Positions 1 through 9,888 of a stretch of DNA of 64,000 nucleotides are shown piece by piece. The notes under the pieces were generated by a model, which ran no database searches, was not told where the DNA came from, and worked only from the letters and a program-made list of their open reading frames with translations. The stretch is from Desmonostoc muscorum LEGE 12446 (GTDB lineage Bacteria; Cyanobacteriota; Cyanobacteriia; Cyanobacteriales; Nostocaceae), in contig NZ_JADEXS020000001.1 in assembly GCF_015207005.2 (NCBI RefSeq), positions 6,843,001 to 6,907,000 on the forward strand. The letters run 5' to 3'. The stretch's first letter is position 1; every line of letters begins with the position of its first letter. The position numbers and the translations under genes are program-made.

Positions 1-225
1 TTTAAAGTCTTTGTTGCGTAACTGCGCCAGACTGTAATAGACAAACATATTGCCGCCGACAAACCCATCTTCTCGCTGTAACAACCAAGGGATTAAGGCA
101 TCTATCAGCAAATTCATCGCAGCTCTGTGACGTGCGCTTTCCATTGGGACACCATCATCATAGGGAAGTTCTGCTTCGCTAGGTGGAATTTCAATCAGGG
201 GTACAGGTAAGGTGGTTTCTGACAT
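1..225 (-). CDS. Uma2-family (DUF820) putative endonuclease, C-terminus cut by window edge
   Basis: The 75 N-terminal residues are visible, starting MSETTLPVPLIEIPPSE; the rest lies before base 1. The stretch YDDGVPMESARHRAAMNLL followed by FVGGNMFVYYS and RNKDFK is the characteristic N-terminal signature of cyanobacterial Uma2 proteins, which have a PD-(D/E)XK nuclease fold and occur in many copies per genome. The catalytic residues fall in the missing part, so activity cannot be judged. Function of this family in the cell is not established. The gene is transcribed away from the D1 variant gene and shares no operon with anything visible. Confidence 0.8.
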   Translation of the reverse strand, partial: MSETTLPVPLIEIPPSEAELPYDDGVPMESARHRAAMNLLIDALIPWLLQREDGFVGGNMFVYYSLAQLRNKDFK

Positions 226-800
226 GGCTGTTCATCAATGGGGTAGCCCGCAGCAAATATATATATAGTACTAGAATTAATCGGCGTTAACGATTTTATG
301 TAGCAGATAATGCTGAGGTGTTGTTAAAAGCGATGCCTACGGCTGGCTACGCCTACGTCCCATCACTTTAGAATAAAAATATTGGAATTATAGCGTTAAT
401 TCATTAACGGCGATCGCGTAATTTATCTTCTACCAATGGGACAAACTTGTATGCTGTTTTAAGTTTTAATCAGCACCGTATTTCTTCACAAGTTCCTCAA
501 ATTCTTGTTGTAACTTCAAGCTAGAGATGTTCAACTATTGCTTTAATTAGCTTGAGAATTCACGGCCTTTTCATAGTACTTGTGTTGTATATAGGTAGTA
601 ATTATCACTAGAATTTTTACTACATATCTCATATACAACATATACAATCAGTCAGATCAAAAGAGAAAACGGCGTTGCTAATTTAAAGTATGAATTAGTC
701 TCACACATTTGCCTTTAGGCGCATATCGAAAAATTTCAATTCATACTCAGATTCAGCAACACCAAAATTTGAACTTGGAATTACTTAGGAGCTACAGATC
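226..800. other. Intergenic region upstream of the D1 variant gene
   Basis: No convincing gene. It holds a dispersed repeat at about 335-362 (cggctggctacgcctacg type) and, on the minus strand near 470-530, a short open stretch ending LQQEFEELVKKYGAD that could be the tail of a decayed gene. The last 200 bases are AT-rich and must contain the promoter of the downstream gene; a GGAG ribosome binding site lies at about 788-791, a normal distance before the ATG at 801. Confidence 0.5.
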
Positions 801-1871
801 ATGAGTACCATTGTTCAACCTCAAAGAGAATTTAATTTTTTTGATTTCTGGGATAGTTTTTGTCGCTGGATTACTAGCACAGAAAATCGGATTTACATCG
901 GCTGGTTTGGTGTGTTGATGATTCCCACCTTGCTGGCTGCCACCACCTGTTTTATTTTGGCTTTGATTGCCGCTCCCAGCGTAGATATGGATGGCATACG
1001 TGAGCCAATCATGGGTTCACTGATGGATGGTAATAACTTAATTACAGCCGCAGTTGTGCCGACTTCCGCTGCTATTGGTTTGCACTTTTATCCTATTTGG
1101 GAAGCTGCATCGATGGATGAATGGCTCTACAATGGTGGGCCATATCAGTTGATTGTGCTGCATTTTCTCATTGGTATTTGGTGTTACTTAGGGCAACTTT
1201 GGGAATTGAGCTATCGTTTGGGAATGCGACCCTGGACAGCAATTGCTTATTCTGCACCCGTCATCGCCGCTACTTCCGTTTTGCTAGTTTATCCCATTGG
1301 TCAAGGTAGTTTTTCTGATGGTTTACCTTTGGGAATTACTGGGACTTTCTACTTTATGTTGGCTTTCCAAGGCGATCATAATATCCTCATGCACCCGTTC
1401 CACATGTTGGGTGTAGCAGGTGTATTCGGCGGCGCACTGTTGAGTTCTTTGCATGGTTCTTTGGTCGCTTCAACACTAATTCGCAATACCGATGAAAATC
1501 AATCAATTAATGCCGGACATAAGTTGAGTCAGCAGAAAGTCACCTACAAATACTTAGCAGGACACTATAGTTTTTTGGGACGGTTGTTGATTCCTACCTT
1601 CGCTAGCAAAAATCATCGTGCTTTCCATTTTTTATTAGCAGCATTCCCAACTATAGGTATTTGGTTCGCAGCAATGGGTGTATGTTCGATGGCATTTAAT
1701 CTCAATGGCTTGAACTTTAATCATTCCATCTTAGATAGTCGAGGTGAAGTTATTAGAACCGACGCTGATATACTCAATCGTGCCAATCTTGGTATCAGTG
1801 CAATGCACGCTCCTAATGTCCATAATTTTCCTTTGGTTCTGTCTAGTGGTCAACCTATTCCAGTTAGTTAA
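801..1871 (+). CDS. psbA: D1-like PsbA variant lacking several Mn-cluster ligands (rogue/sentinel type)
   Basis: A 356-residue photosystem II reaction-centre D1 homologue with five membrane helices. By alignment from memory with standard D1 it keeps the Tyr-Z tyrosine (Y164 here), Asp170 (D173), His190 (H193), the chlorophyll ligand His198, the iron ligands His215 and His272, His332 and His337. It has changed Glu189 to Asp (192), Glu333 to Ala (337), Asp342 to Val (346), and the processed C-terminal Ala344 to Ser (348), followed by an unusual tail ending QPIPVS. The QB loop has one extra residue, and Phe265 is Lys. Loss of Glu333 and Asp342 should prevent assembly of a normal oxygen-evolving cluster. 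Such rogue/sentinel D1 proteins are thought to make PSII inactive in oxygen evolution, for example in the dark or during nitrogen fixation. A chlorophyll f synthase (super-rogue D1) is an alternative, but no far-red gene cluster is visible beside it. Confidence 0.9.
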   Translation: MSTIVQPQREFNFFDFWDSFCRWITSTENRIYIGWFGVLMIPTLLAATTCFILALIAAPSVDMDGIREPIMGSLMDGNNLITAAVVPTSAAIGLHFYPIWEAASMDEWLYNGGPYQLIVLHFLIGIWCYLGQLWELSYRLGMRPWTAIAYSAPVIAATSVLLVYPIGQGSFSDGLPLGITGTFYFMLAFQGDHNILMHPFHMLGVAGVFGGALLSSLHGSLVASTLIRNTDENQSINAGHKLSQQKVTYKYLAGHYSFLGRLLIPTFASKNHRAFHFLLAAFPTIGIWFAAMGVCSMAFNLNGLNFNHSILDSRGEVIRTDADILNRANLGISAMHAPNVHNFPLVLSSGQPIPVS

Positions 1872-2013
1872 AGATTGCATTTCTGGATTTTTCTAGTTTT
1901 TTTACCTGCCTATAATTCTGGAATAATTTAATATTATAGTCAGGTTTTTCTGATCTCAGTTAGAGCAGAATTCAGAAGTCAGAATTCAGGAGTGAAACCA
2001 ATACGCTTAGGTT

Positions 2014-2115
2014 AGGGACTTCCAACGAAAAAAATATTCCATAGTAGGGTAGCACAGCTGTGCTACCTGAAAAATGTGCAAATAATTTCGGATAATTTAT
2101 TTTCTGGAAGTCCCT
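2014..2115. repeat. MITE-like element with AGGGACTTCCA terminal inverted repeats (copy A)
   Basis: Left end AGGGACTTCCA at 2014-2024 and right end TGGAAGTCCCT at 2105-2115 are perfect 11-nt inverted repeats, about 102 bp overall. The middle holds a perfect 20-nt palindrome (2048-2067) with core AGCACAGCTGTGCT. Flanks TTA/TTA could be a target duplication. Related copies occur near 9889, 13098, 33814 and 45580. No coding capacity; presumably mobilised in trans. Confidence 0.75.
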
Positions 2116-2180
2116 TAAGGTAAGAGATGCGATGTATGCGCCCTGTGGAGTGAAACCACAGTGTACTCGCTAAAGTTAAA

Positions 2181-3569
2181 TCAAACCAAAGGCAACATAA
2201 TTTCAAATTCAGTGCCTATACCTGGTTGGGAACGTAAATTGAATTTCCCACCATGTTTCACAGTTATAATTCGATAACTGACGGCTAAGCTAGTCTCTTT
2301 ACCATTTTTTGTTTCCAAAGAAAAAGACTCCATAATTTGCTGTAGTAATTCTTGTGACATTCCAGGACCATTGTCAGTAATGCGAATTAAGATCCAGCGG
2401 GAATCTGGTGCATTTGGTTTACTAGGTTTCTGTGAAATAACTTCTGTACTAATCTTGATTCTGGGTTTTTGAATAGTCTTTGTATCTTCTAGATAAAACT
2501 GCTGTCGCGCTGCTTCATTGAGTAAAGTATCTACAGCTTCGCTTAAAATATTTATTAAAACCTGATTTAACTGCCCCATAAAACAATACACTGGTGGCAG
2601 TTGTCCGTAAGATTTTATGATTTCAATTTCTCCTTGAATCCGGCTATTAATTAATAAAATAAGATTATCGATACAGGAATGTAAATCTACAGGTTTAGGA
2701 TAAAGTTCATCGAGATGACAGAAATTTTGCAAACTGGTGACAAGTCTTTTTAATCTTTCGGCTCCAGTGCGGATACTAGCAAGCGATCGCAATAAATCTT
2801 GTTCTAAAAAATCAAATTCAATTTCTTCTTTGATTTGGTTAATTGTCTCGGACGCAGACGGTAATTCTTTGTCGTAAGCCGCTATTAACTTAAGTAAATC
2901 TTGACTGTAGTTTGAGACGTAAGTTATGTTACCCCAAATAAAACCCACGGGGTCTAAAATTTCGTGTACTACCCCATCGACTAAACGCCCCAAATTCGCC
3001 ATTTTATCATTTTGAATCATTTGGGCTTGGCTGCGTTCGTATCGCACGAAATTTTTGATGCCGCGAATTTGCCAAGAAATAAAATTTAATTCTTGTACAT
3101 CTAATAATCTGTGATCCCCAGCAGTAGTTTGCACTACAATTGGCTCTGATAATAATTCTGGCGATCGCTTTAAGCTCAGTTGCATCGCAATTAAAATTAA
3201 TGTCGTCTCAGCAAGCAGCAAAATCGGTGTCCGTGCATACCCGTAGAGAACGCCTAATGGTTGCTGAACAAACAACTCTTGTCCATAGGGGCGAATTAAA
3301 AATTCTAACAGTCGTCGCCGCGAAATCATTCCCACGAACTTTCCCTGTTCTACCAAAATTACTCCTGGTAGCAGGGGATATTTTTCTAAAAAACTAGCTA
3401 CTTCCCTACCAGTGCAGTTAATTTCCACTGAGAAGTTGTACATTGGTAGTTCTTGGAGGGTTGAATCTAAACTGAGATTGCGATCGCTACCCTCAGACAA
3501 AAATGGCGGTGAGATTTGACGACAACTGAATTCTTCTGGCACTAGACACCCTGATTTTGACAAAGACAA
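2181..3569 (-). CDS. CBS-domain histidine-kinase-like protein with degraded ATPase motifs
   Basis: A 462-residue protein with no membrane segment. Residues about 45-165 resemble a pair of CBS motifs (GVILVEQGKFVGMISRRRLLE). A dimerisation helix follows, with an H-box at His202 (GVVHEILDPVGF), then a HATPase domain at about 290-460. The G1 box DNGPGM (399-404) is intact, but the N-box reads NILSEAVD, with Glu344 where the second Asn is expected, and the G2 box reads GKETSL instead of the GTGMGL seen in its paralogue at 60549. It may therefore be a pseudokinase or bind ATP poorly. The TTG start at 3569 is chosen because family members extend this far upstream; an internal ATG at residue 43 would cut the first CBS strand. 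No response regulator is adjacent. Confidence 0.8.
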   Translation of the reverse strand: MSLSKSGCLVPEEFSCRQISPPFLSEGSDRNLSLDSTLQELPMYNFSVEINCTGREVASFLEKYPLLPGVILVEQGKFVGMISRRRLLEFLIRPYGQELFVQQPLGVLYGYARTPILLLAETTLILIAMQLSLKRSPELLSEPIVVQTTAGDHRLLDVQELNFISWQIRGIKNFVRYERSQAQMIQNDKMANLGRLVDGVVHEILDPVGFIWGNITYVSNYSQDLLKLIAAYDKELPSASETINQIKEEIEFDFLEQDLLRSLASIRTGAERLKRLVTSLQNFCHLDELYPKPVDLHSCIDNLILLINSRIQGEIEIIKSYGQLPPVYCFMGQLNQVLINILSEAVDTLLNEAARQQFYLEDTKTIQKPRIKISTEVISQKPSKPNAPDSRWILIRITDNGPGMSQELLQQIMESFSLETKNGKETSLAVSYRIITVKHGGKFNLRSQPGIGTEFEIMLPLV

Positions 3570-3961
3570 GTCAACAATAAGCTAACATCTTAACCTCTGT
3601 CATTAATCAAAAGGGAGTGGTGAGTAGGAGGAGATAGGGAGCTAGAATATAGCGATCCTAAATGAGTTGTGAAAAACATAGATAAGGAAACGAACCGCCA
3701 AGAACGCCAAGGACGCAAAGAGAAGAAAGAAAAAAGAGACATATAATTTTCACAAATGATTTAGGACTGCTATATAGCAGTTTGCAATTGCTTGGAGTGC
3801 AGAGAATTGGTAGGGGCGCACAGCTAGCTGTGCGCCCCTACCATGTATCTCATTCAAATGAAAATCGCTATATCTAGTATTATCAAGCAAACATCTATAT
3901 ACTTATGCTTAAGTGATATTTTTAAGCATATGCATAAACAATACTGCCATGAGGTACTACC
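3570..3961. other. Repeat-rich intergenic region before the exoprotein gene
   Basis: Holds a dispersed repeat of the type cgccaagaacgccaagg (about 3685-3725), also seen near 32000 and 51030, and a perfect 36-nt palindrome at 3808-3843 built on GTAGGGGCGCACAGCT. The sequence aatgaaaatcgctat at about 3856 recurs at 51120 next to the other copy of this palindrome. The last 100 bases are AT-rich and probably carry the promoter of the two-partner-secretion locus. Confidence 0.7.
3808..3843. repeat. Perfect 36-nt palindromic repeat
   Basis: Each half reads TGGTAGGGGCGCACAGCT, pairing without loop to its complement. A 28-nt perfect version with the same outer sequence lies at 50941-50968, and a shorter relative forms the core of the MITE at 2048-2067. 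It could extrude as a cruciform or form a strong RNA hairpin. Confidence 0.85.
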
Positions 3962-6900
3962 GTGAGTCCAAGCAAGAGTCTTAATCCACAACGGTTGAGT
4001 TTCTTAATGGCGATCGCAACATTCATCCCAGCATCCATAGCCATAGCTATTGATCCGAGTTTCGCACAGATTATCCCTGACGCTACTTTAGGGACTCAAA
4101 TCACAGCTAACGACAATATAGTTGGTGGTACAACACGCGGCGCAAGCCTGTTTCACAGTTTTCAAGAATTCAACGTCAACAGTTCTCAAAGAGTCTATTT
4201 TGCAAACCCCTCTGGGATTAACAACATTTTTAGTCGGGTGACTGGTAATAATGTCTCCAATATCCTGGGAACATTGGGTGTAAATGGTGTAGCCAACCTG
4301 TATTTGCTCAATCCCAACGGCATTATTTTTGGGCCAAATACCAAATTAGATATCCGGGGATCATTTTTGGCAACCACAGCAAATCGCTTGGTATTTCCCG
4401 ATGGAGGCGAATTTGGGGTAAATAACCTGCAAGCATTGCCACTGTTATCAGTTAGCGTTCCCTTGGGAGTGCAGTATGGCAACGCAACTATTAGCAGCAC
4501 AGGAAATCTGGCTGCGGGGCAAGATTTGACTTTATCAGCTGGTAATCTGGATTTGCAAGGACAGCTACAAGCTGGAAAAGATTTAACATTGCAGGCTGAA
4601 AATACAGTCCGGGTGCGTGATAGTGTGACCACACCGTTTGTTGCACTATCGGGTGGTAATCTGACAATTCAGGGCAATAAAGGAATTGATATTTTAGCGC
4701 TGAATCACCCCACGCAGACACCCTTTGTGAGTGGCGGCAATTTGAGTTTAATTAGTGATGGCATAATTTCTGGGGATGCTAAATTTGCAACTGGTGGCAG
4801 TTTTTTAATCAAGAGTGTGTCAGGAGAACTGGCAAACTTTGTTAGTAAATATGACCCGATTATCAGTGCCAATGGCGATGTAGATTTTGCGGCTAGCTAT
4901 ACAGGAACATCCCTGTTAGTTGAAGCTAGAGGTAACATTCGCTTCCAGGGAGATATTAACATCAATGGGCCGGATACAGGTGTGTTGCCAGACGGCCCAG
5001 ATACTCAAACCCTGAGAACAAGTTCAGCATTGATATTGCGATCGGGGCAGAGTACTTTAAACTATGAGGGCGTTAACTATGGCAATGTACCCGACTACAG
5101 CACTGGGTCTGTACCTTTAGGAATCACGCTTAACGGAGACGTTACCTTACAGCCATTTAATGGGTCTGGAGGGATAGTCTACCTGTCAGCAGCATCGGGG
5201 GATATCAATACCAAACTGATTAGTACTGATGGTGGAATTAGATTCACCCAACCATTGGTCTATGACGGAGGTAGTATTAATATAAGCACCTCAAACGGCG
5301 ACATTACTACTGGCAGCTTGGACTCCTCCTCGTCTAGTTTTTCTAACATCGCTGGAAATGGGGGAAAAATTAGCCTAAATGCAATCAACGGCAACATTAC
5401 TACTGACATTTTGGACTCTACCTCCTCTAGTCTTCGTAATGCCGCTGGAAATGGGGGAGAAATTAGCCTCAATGTAACCAACGGCAACATTACAACTTTT
5501 AATTTGAACTCTTTCTCGTCTGGTTCTGGTAACGCTGGAAATGGAGGAAAAATTAGCCTAAATGCAACCAACGGCAACATCACGATCAGGAGGGATTTGA
5601 ACTCTTCCTCGATTTCTAACAATGGTCTAGCCGGAAATGGTGGAGAAATTATCCTTACTGCAATCAATGGCGGTATTACCATGACAGGGCCTGTGGCATC
5701 TTTCTCATTCTCTGGTAACCTTCGTGAAGAATCAAAAAAGGGAGGTAATATTTACCTTCAAGCCAAAGACAGTATCGAAATTTTTTCACTTAATTCCACA
5801 GGGGGTCTTGGTTCAGGCAATATTACTATTATTAGTCAAACATCTTTTACTTTAGATGATAGAGACTGTATAACCAGCGATACCTTTGGTTATGGCAATG
5901 GGGGGGATATTTTAATTGATGCTCCTTCCATTATTCTCAATAATGGCGCACAAATATCTTCTTCTACTCACAATAGTGGGAAAGGTGGTGATATCACTCT
6001 ACGTGCTTTAGATAGAGTAGAAATTAGTGGACAAACATCTGATACTCCCAGAGGGATTTTCTCACAAAGTTACAGTATCACGGCAATTCGAGGCAACCAG
6101 TACCTTGGAGGTTATATTCCCACTGGGGAAGCCAGGATACCTGACTCTTCCGAAAAGCTATTATTTCCTAGCGGTTTGTTTACTCAGACCACTAAACAGT
6201 CTACTGGTAGTACTGGCACTATCAGAATTGAAACAGGAAAACTGATTATTGAAGACGAAGGGGCGATCGCTGCCACTAGATGGGGTCAAAATAACAATGG
6301 AAGTGAGAATGGAAATATTTCAGTAGACGCGACAGATTCGATTTTAGTTACCAATAAAGGCAGAATATTAAGTGGTGTAGCAGAAGAAGCTAGCGGCAAT
6401 AGTGGCAATATAGAACTAACGGCTGGTTCCCTTTCAGTCAACAATGGAGGATATGTACAAACGTTGACTTTGGGAGATGGAAATGCCGGAGATATTCAGG
6501 TGAGTGCAAATGTTGGGGTTACTGTTTCTGGTAATAGCAGTTATCTCAGATCGAGTAGTGGTAACAATACCTTAAAGGAAGGCAATATTGGACAGGGTGG
6601 TGATATTGTAATCACAACTCCCAATCTCGGTGTAACTGATGGGGCAGTTTTAGATGCTCGAACTCTGACAAATTCCAAGGGTGGAAATATCGGAATCCAA
6701 GCCTCTAACATTAATTTAACAGGTGGTAGTAGTTTATCTGTTGAGACTCAAGGGGCTGCCCAAGGTGGTAACTTGACCATTCAACAATATAACAATGGAC
6801 AAGATTTGACTATCAATTTCCAGGATGATTCAAGAGTATCAGCTTCCACTGCTGGTAGTGGAGATGGAGGATTTGTAACCGTTACTGCTCCTAAATCTAT

Positions 6901-7864
6901 CACCATCACTGGCAATGGTAAAATAGCGGCTGAAACAACAAGTAGTGGCAAAGGTGGCGACATAAAAATAGAAAGCACCAATGGACAAATAAACATTCAA
7001 AATGGGGCGCAGATCACTGCTAATAGCAACAGCGAACAAGAAGTAGCAGACGCCGGGAATATTGAAGTCACTGCTAAAAAAGTGCGTTTGGATAATGGAG
7101 AAATCAGCACTAAGACGACATCAGGCAATGGGGGCGACATTGGGCTGAATATTCAGGATTTTTTACTACTACGTCATGGAAGTTTAATTTCCGCCACCGC
7201 AGGTACAAGTAATCGCCCAGGTAATGGTGGAAATATCAGGATTAATAATCCTGGCGATAGAGGAGGATTTGTCATTGCAGTTCCTTGGGAAAATAGCGAC
7301 ATTATCGCTAATGCCTATGCAGATAGCGGCGGACGGATTGAGATTTTCACCAATAGAAACTGGGGATTCCAACAGCGTCAAGGGCTGACAGAAAATCAAC
7401 TCCGCAACAATACTACCAGCGATATTAGTGCCAGTTCCCAACTAGGACGGCAAGGTGAAATTGTAACTGACACTCTCGATGTTGACCCCACTCAAGGAAT
7501 TGTCGAGTTACCGGTAGATTTGGTAGACCCCACACAGCAAATTACCCAAGGCTGTAGACCTCTAACTGCAAATGCATCTAAGCAACAAAGTGAATTTGTC
7601 ATTACTGGTCGAGGCGGATTGCCTCCTAGTCCCGATGATCCCGTCAGCAGTGGTACAGTACCAATTCCTTGGGTGGCTCGTGATATAGCCAACGCAACAA
7701 ATGTGACAAGTTCTGTTGAACTACCTACTAGTACACCAACAACCACCCTTGTGGAAGCTCAAGGAATGATTCACGGTGCCAATGGGGAAGTGATTTTGAT
7801 TGCCCAAGCTGCAACTGCTACGCCTCATCAGTCTGGATTTTCTAACAAGTTCTGTCACCAGTAA
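3962..7864 (+). CDS. Two-partner-secretion exoprotein (TpsA), filamentous haemagglutinin-like
   Basis: A 1300-residue secreted protein. An N-terminal signal sequence (about 1-35, ending near SFAQ) is followed by the haemagglutinin-type TPS secretion domain with the NPNGIIFGP motif at about residue 118. The remainder is a Gly/Asn/Thr-rich beta-helix of short repeats; residues about 440-575 contain four near-tandem units of the form AGNGGKISLNATNGNIT. The C-terminal region has the conserved CRPL and FVITGRGGLPPSP motifs of cyanobacterial TpsA proteins. The start is GTG at 3962; it gives a normal signal peptide. The stop is 5 nt before the transporter gene, so the pair is surely one operon. Likely role: large adhesin or surface polymer exported across the outer membrane. 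The partner or substrate cannot be told from the sequence. Confidence 0.9.
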   Translation: MSPSKSLNPQRLSFLMAIATFIPASIAIAIDPSFAQIIPDATLGTQITANDNIVGGTTRGASLFHSFQEFNVNSSQRVYFANPSGINNIFSRVTGNNVSNILGTLGVNGVANLYLLNPNGIIFGPNTKLDIRGSFLATTANRLVFPDGGEFGVNNLQALPLLSVSVPLGVQYGNATISSTGNLAAGQDLTLSAGNLDLQGQLQAGKDLTLQAENTVRVRDSVTTPFVALSGGNLTIQGNKGIDILALNHPTQTPFVSGGNLSLISDGIISGDAKFATGGSFLIKSVSGELANFVSKYDPIISANGDVDFAASYTGTSLLVEARGNIRFQGDININGPDTGVLPDGPDTQTLRTSSALILRSGQSTLNYEGVNYGNVPDYSTGSVPLGITLNGDVTLQPFNGSGGIVYLSAASGDINTKLISTDGGIRFTQPLVYDGGSINISTSNGDITTGSLDSSSSSFSNIAGNGGKISLNAINGNITTDILDSTSSSLRNAAGNGGEISLNVTNGNITTFNLNSFSSGSGNAGNGGKISLNATNGNITIRRDLNSSSISNNGLAGNGGEIILTAINGGITMTGPVASFSFSGNLREESKKGGNIYLQAKDSIEIFSLNSTGGLGSGNITIISQTSFTLDDRDCITSDTFGYGNGGDILIDAPSIILNNGAQISSSTHNSGKGGDITLRALDRVEISGQTSDTPRGIFSQSYSITAIRGNQYLGGYIPTGEARIPDSSEKLLFPSGLFTQTTKQSTGSTGTIRIETGKLIIEDEGAIAATRWGQNNNGSENGNISVDATDSILVTNKGRILSGVAEEASGNSGNIELTAGSLSVNNGGYVQTLTLGDGNAGDIQVSANVGVTVSGNSSYLRSSSGNNTLKEGNIGQGGDIVITTPNLGVTDGAVLDARTLTNSKGGNIGIQASNINLTGGSSLSVETQGAAQGGNLTIQQYNNGQDLTINFQDDSRVSASTAGSGDGGFVTVTAPKSITITGNGKIAAETTSSGKGGDIKIESTNGQINIQNGAQITANSNSEQEVADAGNIEVTAKKVRLDNGEISTKTTSGNGGDIGLNIQDFLLLRHGSLISATAGTSNRPGNGGNIRINNPGDRGGFVIAVPWENSDIIANAYADSGGRIEIFTNRNWGFQQRQGLTENQLRNNTTSDISASSQLGRQGEIVTDTLDVDPTQGIVELPVDLVDPTQQITQGCRPLTANASKQQSEFVITGRGGLPPSPDDPVSSGTVPIPWVARDIANATNVTSSVELPTSTPTTTLVEAQGMIHGANGEVILIAQAATATPHQSGFSNKFCHQ

Positions 7865-7869
7865 TTCTC

Positions 7870-9864
7870 ATGTTTACAAAACCATTGTTGGCGTTGCTGA
7901 ATTTGGAGATGAAAATCTCACGCAGAGGCGCAAAGACGCAAAGAAAAACTGATAAAATCATCCCGCATTTATGCAACATCCGATTGTTGAGTCTCTACCA
8001 GCCTTTGCTGCTAGGTCTGACAATGGTTATCTTCAACCCAATTGAGTCACCTGCTGCTGAGGAAATTTCTGAGAAAGACTTGACTTTGTATTCAAGTTAT
8101 GGATTGTATCGATCCGTGGCAATACAGCCGCAACCTCAGACCAGTTTAGCGATCGCTAAAATTCCCCTCACCGCTAAGGAGGCTTATGCAAAAAACTCCC
8201 CCCACCAGATATTTGCCCAAGTACCTCCCGTACTTCGTGATGTCAAGCCGCCTTCTCTGCAACCGCCACCGGAACCAAAACCCCTACCACCTTTACCACC
8301 ACCAGACCAACTGTTACCATCCCAGCCCGAAGCCCCAACCCAGCCAGAAATAATTCCGGGACAAGAGGCGACAACAATACTGGTCAAAGGATTTGAGTTT
8401 GAGGGAAACACGGTATTTAGCGATCGCCAACTTGCCGAAGTCACCAAACCCTTCATCAAAGAAACCCCCATTTCCTTTGCCGAACTTCAAAAAGCACGCT
8501 CTGCTATTACTAAACTATATGTCGATCACGGCTACATTACTTCTGGGGCAATCTTACCAGCCCAAAGCGTTAAAGATGGAATCGTCAAAATTCAAGTGGT
8601 GGAAGGCACTTTAGAAAAGATTAATGTCACCGGTACTCGACGGTTGCAGTCTGGTTATATCCGCCAACGCCTAAAACTAGCTGCAACTAAACCACTCAAC
8701 CGCGAACGTCTCCTAGAAGGATTACAACTCCTGCAACGTGACCCCTTAATCCAAACTCTATCCGCCGATTTACAAGCCGGAACCCGCCCTGGCACAAACA
8801 TCCTGGAAATCAAAGTCACTGAAGCCGATACCTTCAGCACTCAATTTGTCGCAGATAACGGGCGATCGCCTAGTGTGGGCAGTTTCCGGCGTCAGGTTTT
8901 CCTGAATGAGGCCAACTTGTTGGGATACGGTGATGCTTTTAGAATTGGTTATACAAATACTGACGGTAGTAATGGTTTTGATCTTAGCTATTTAATACCA
9001 TTAAATGCTCGTAATGGCAAGCTTTTTCTGGCTTATGGATACACTGATAGTAATATTATTGAAGAACCATCTAACGTATTAGATATTACAGCAAATTCTC
9101 AATATTATGAGTTGAGCTTTCGTCAACCGATTATTGAAACCCCAACTCAAGAATTTGCCCTGGGATTAACTTTCTCACGCCAAAGTAGCCAAACATTTTT
9201 AGGACTTGATGATATTGGTGCCTATCCTCTTTCCCCAGGGGCAGATAATCAAGGTCGCACTCGCGTTTCTGCCTTGCGTTTTTCTCAAGAGTGGACTAAG
9301 CGTAGCAGCCGAGAAGTTTATTCAGCGCGATCGCAATTTAGCTTCGGACTGGGTGTATTAGATGCCACAATCAACGAAAACGAACCAGATAGCCGCTTTT
9401 TTTCCTGGCGTGGACAGGGACAGTGGGTACGACTGCTGGCATCGGATGCCTTACTACTGCTGAGGACAGATGTGCAGTTAGCAGCCAATAGCCTGTTACC
9501 TTTAGAACAGATTGGCTTAGGTGGCATATCTACTGTACGGGGCTATCGTCAAGATGCATTATTAACAGACAATGGACTCTTAGCTTCCGCAGAGATCCGC
9601 CTACCCATTCTGCGAGTTCCCAAGGCCAGAGGACTGCTGCAACTGACACCCTTTGTAGATTTTGGTATTGGCTGGAATAACAATGGTAATAATCTAGACC
9701 GTAACAGCTTAGTGGGAGTAGGAGCGGGGCTGTTGTGGCAACAAGGAGGAAATTTAACAGCTCGGTTTGATTGGGGAATACCCCTGATATCAGTTGAATC
9801 TACAGACAAAAGAACATGGCAAGAAAACGGCTTATATTTCTCTATCGTCTACACGCCTTTTTAA
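7870..9864 (+). CDS. ShlB/FhaC/HecB-family outer-membrane transporter (TpsB)
   Basis: A 664-residue Omp85-superfamily protein that exports the upstream exoprotein across the outer membrane. After the N-terminal signal region comes a proline-rich linker (about residues 122-160), one or two POTRA domains (about 165-315, beginning ILVKGFEFEGNTVFSD) and a beta-barrel ending in Phe. The conserved barrel-loop motif VRGY (in GGISTVRGYRQD) is present. The first 30 codons include ISRRGAKTQRKTD, which is the translation of a dispersed repeat (cgcagaggcgcaaagacgc), so the N-terminus may have been remodelled by it; the hydrophobic segment LLSLYQPLLLGLTMVIF just after could still act as a signal sequence. 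No clear Shine-Dalgarno; probably coupled to the upstream gene. Confidence 0.92.
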   Translation: MFTKPLLALLNLEMKISRRGAKTQRKTDKIIPHLCNIRLLSLYQPLLLGLTMVIFNPIESPAAEEISEKDLTLYSSYGLYRSVAIQPQPQTSLAIAKIPLTAKEAYAKNSPHQIFAQVPPVLRDVKPPSLQPPPEPKPLPPLPPPDQLLPSQPEAPTQPEIIPGQEATTILVKGFEFEGNTVFSDRQLAEVTKPFIKETPISFAELQKARSAITKLYVDHGYITSGAILPAQSVKDGIVKIQVVEGTLEKINVTGTRRLQSGYIRQRLKLAATKPLNRERLLEGLQLLQRDPLIQTLSADLQAGTRPGTNILEIKVTEADTFSTQFVADNGRSPSVGSFRRQVFLNEANLLGYGDAFRIGYTNTDGSNGFDLSYLIPLNARNGKLFLAYGYTDSNIIEEPSNVLDITANSQYYELSFRQPIIETPTQEFALGLTFSRQSSQTFLGLDDIGAYPLSPGADNQGRTRVSALRFSQEWTKRSSREVYSARSQFSFGLGVLDATINENEPDSRFFSWRGQGQWVRLLASDALLLLRTDVQLAANSLLPLEQIGLGGISTVRGYRQDALLTDNGLLASAEIRLPILRVPKARGLLQLTPFVDFGIGWNNNGNNLDRNSLVGVGAGLLWQQGGNLTARFDWGIPLISVESTDKRTWQENGLYFSIVYTPF

Positions 9865-9888
9865 AGGGGATTGGGGATTGGGTTACTA

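Noticed and set aside
801..1871. Chlorophyll f synthase and far-red photoacclimation cluster
   Set aside because: The D1 variant keeps Asp170 and Tyr-Z and is not accompanied by far-red psa/psb/apc genes or the rfpABC regulators; the OCP island 35 kb away is not such a cluster.
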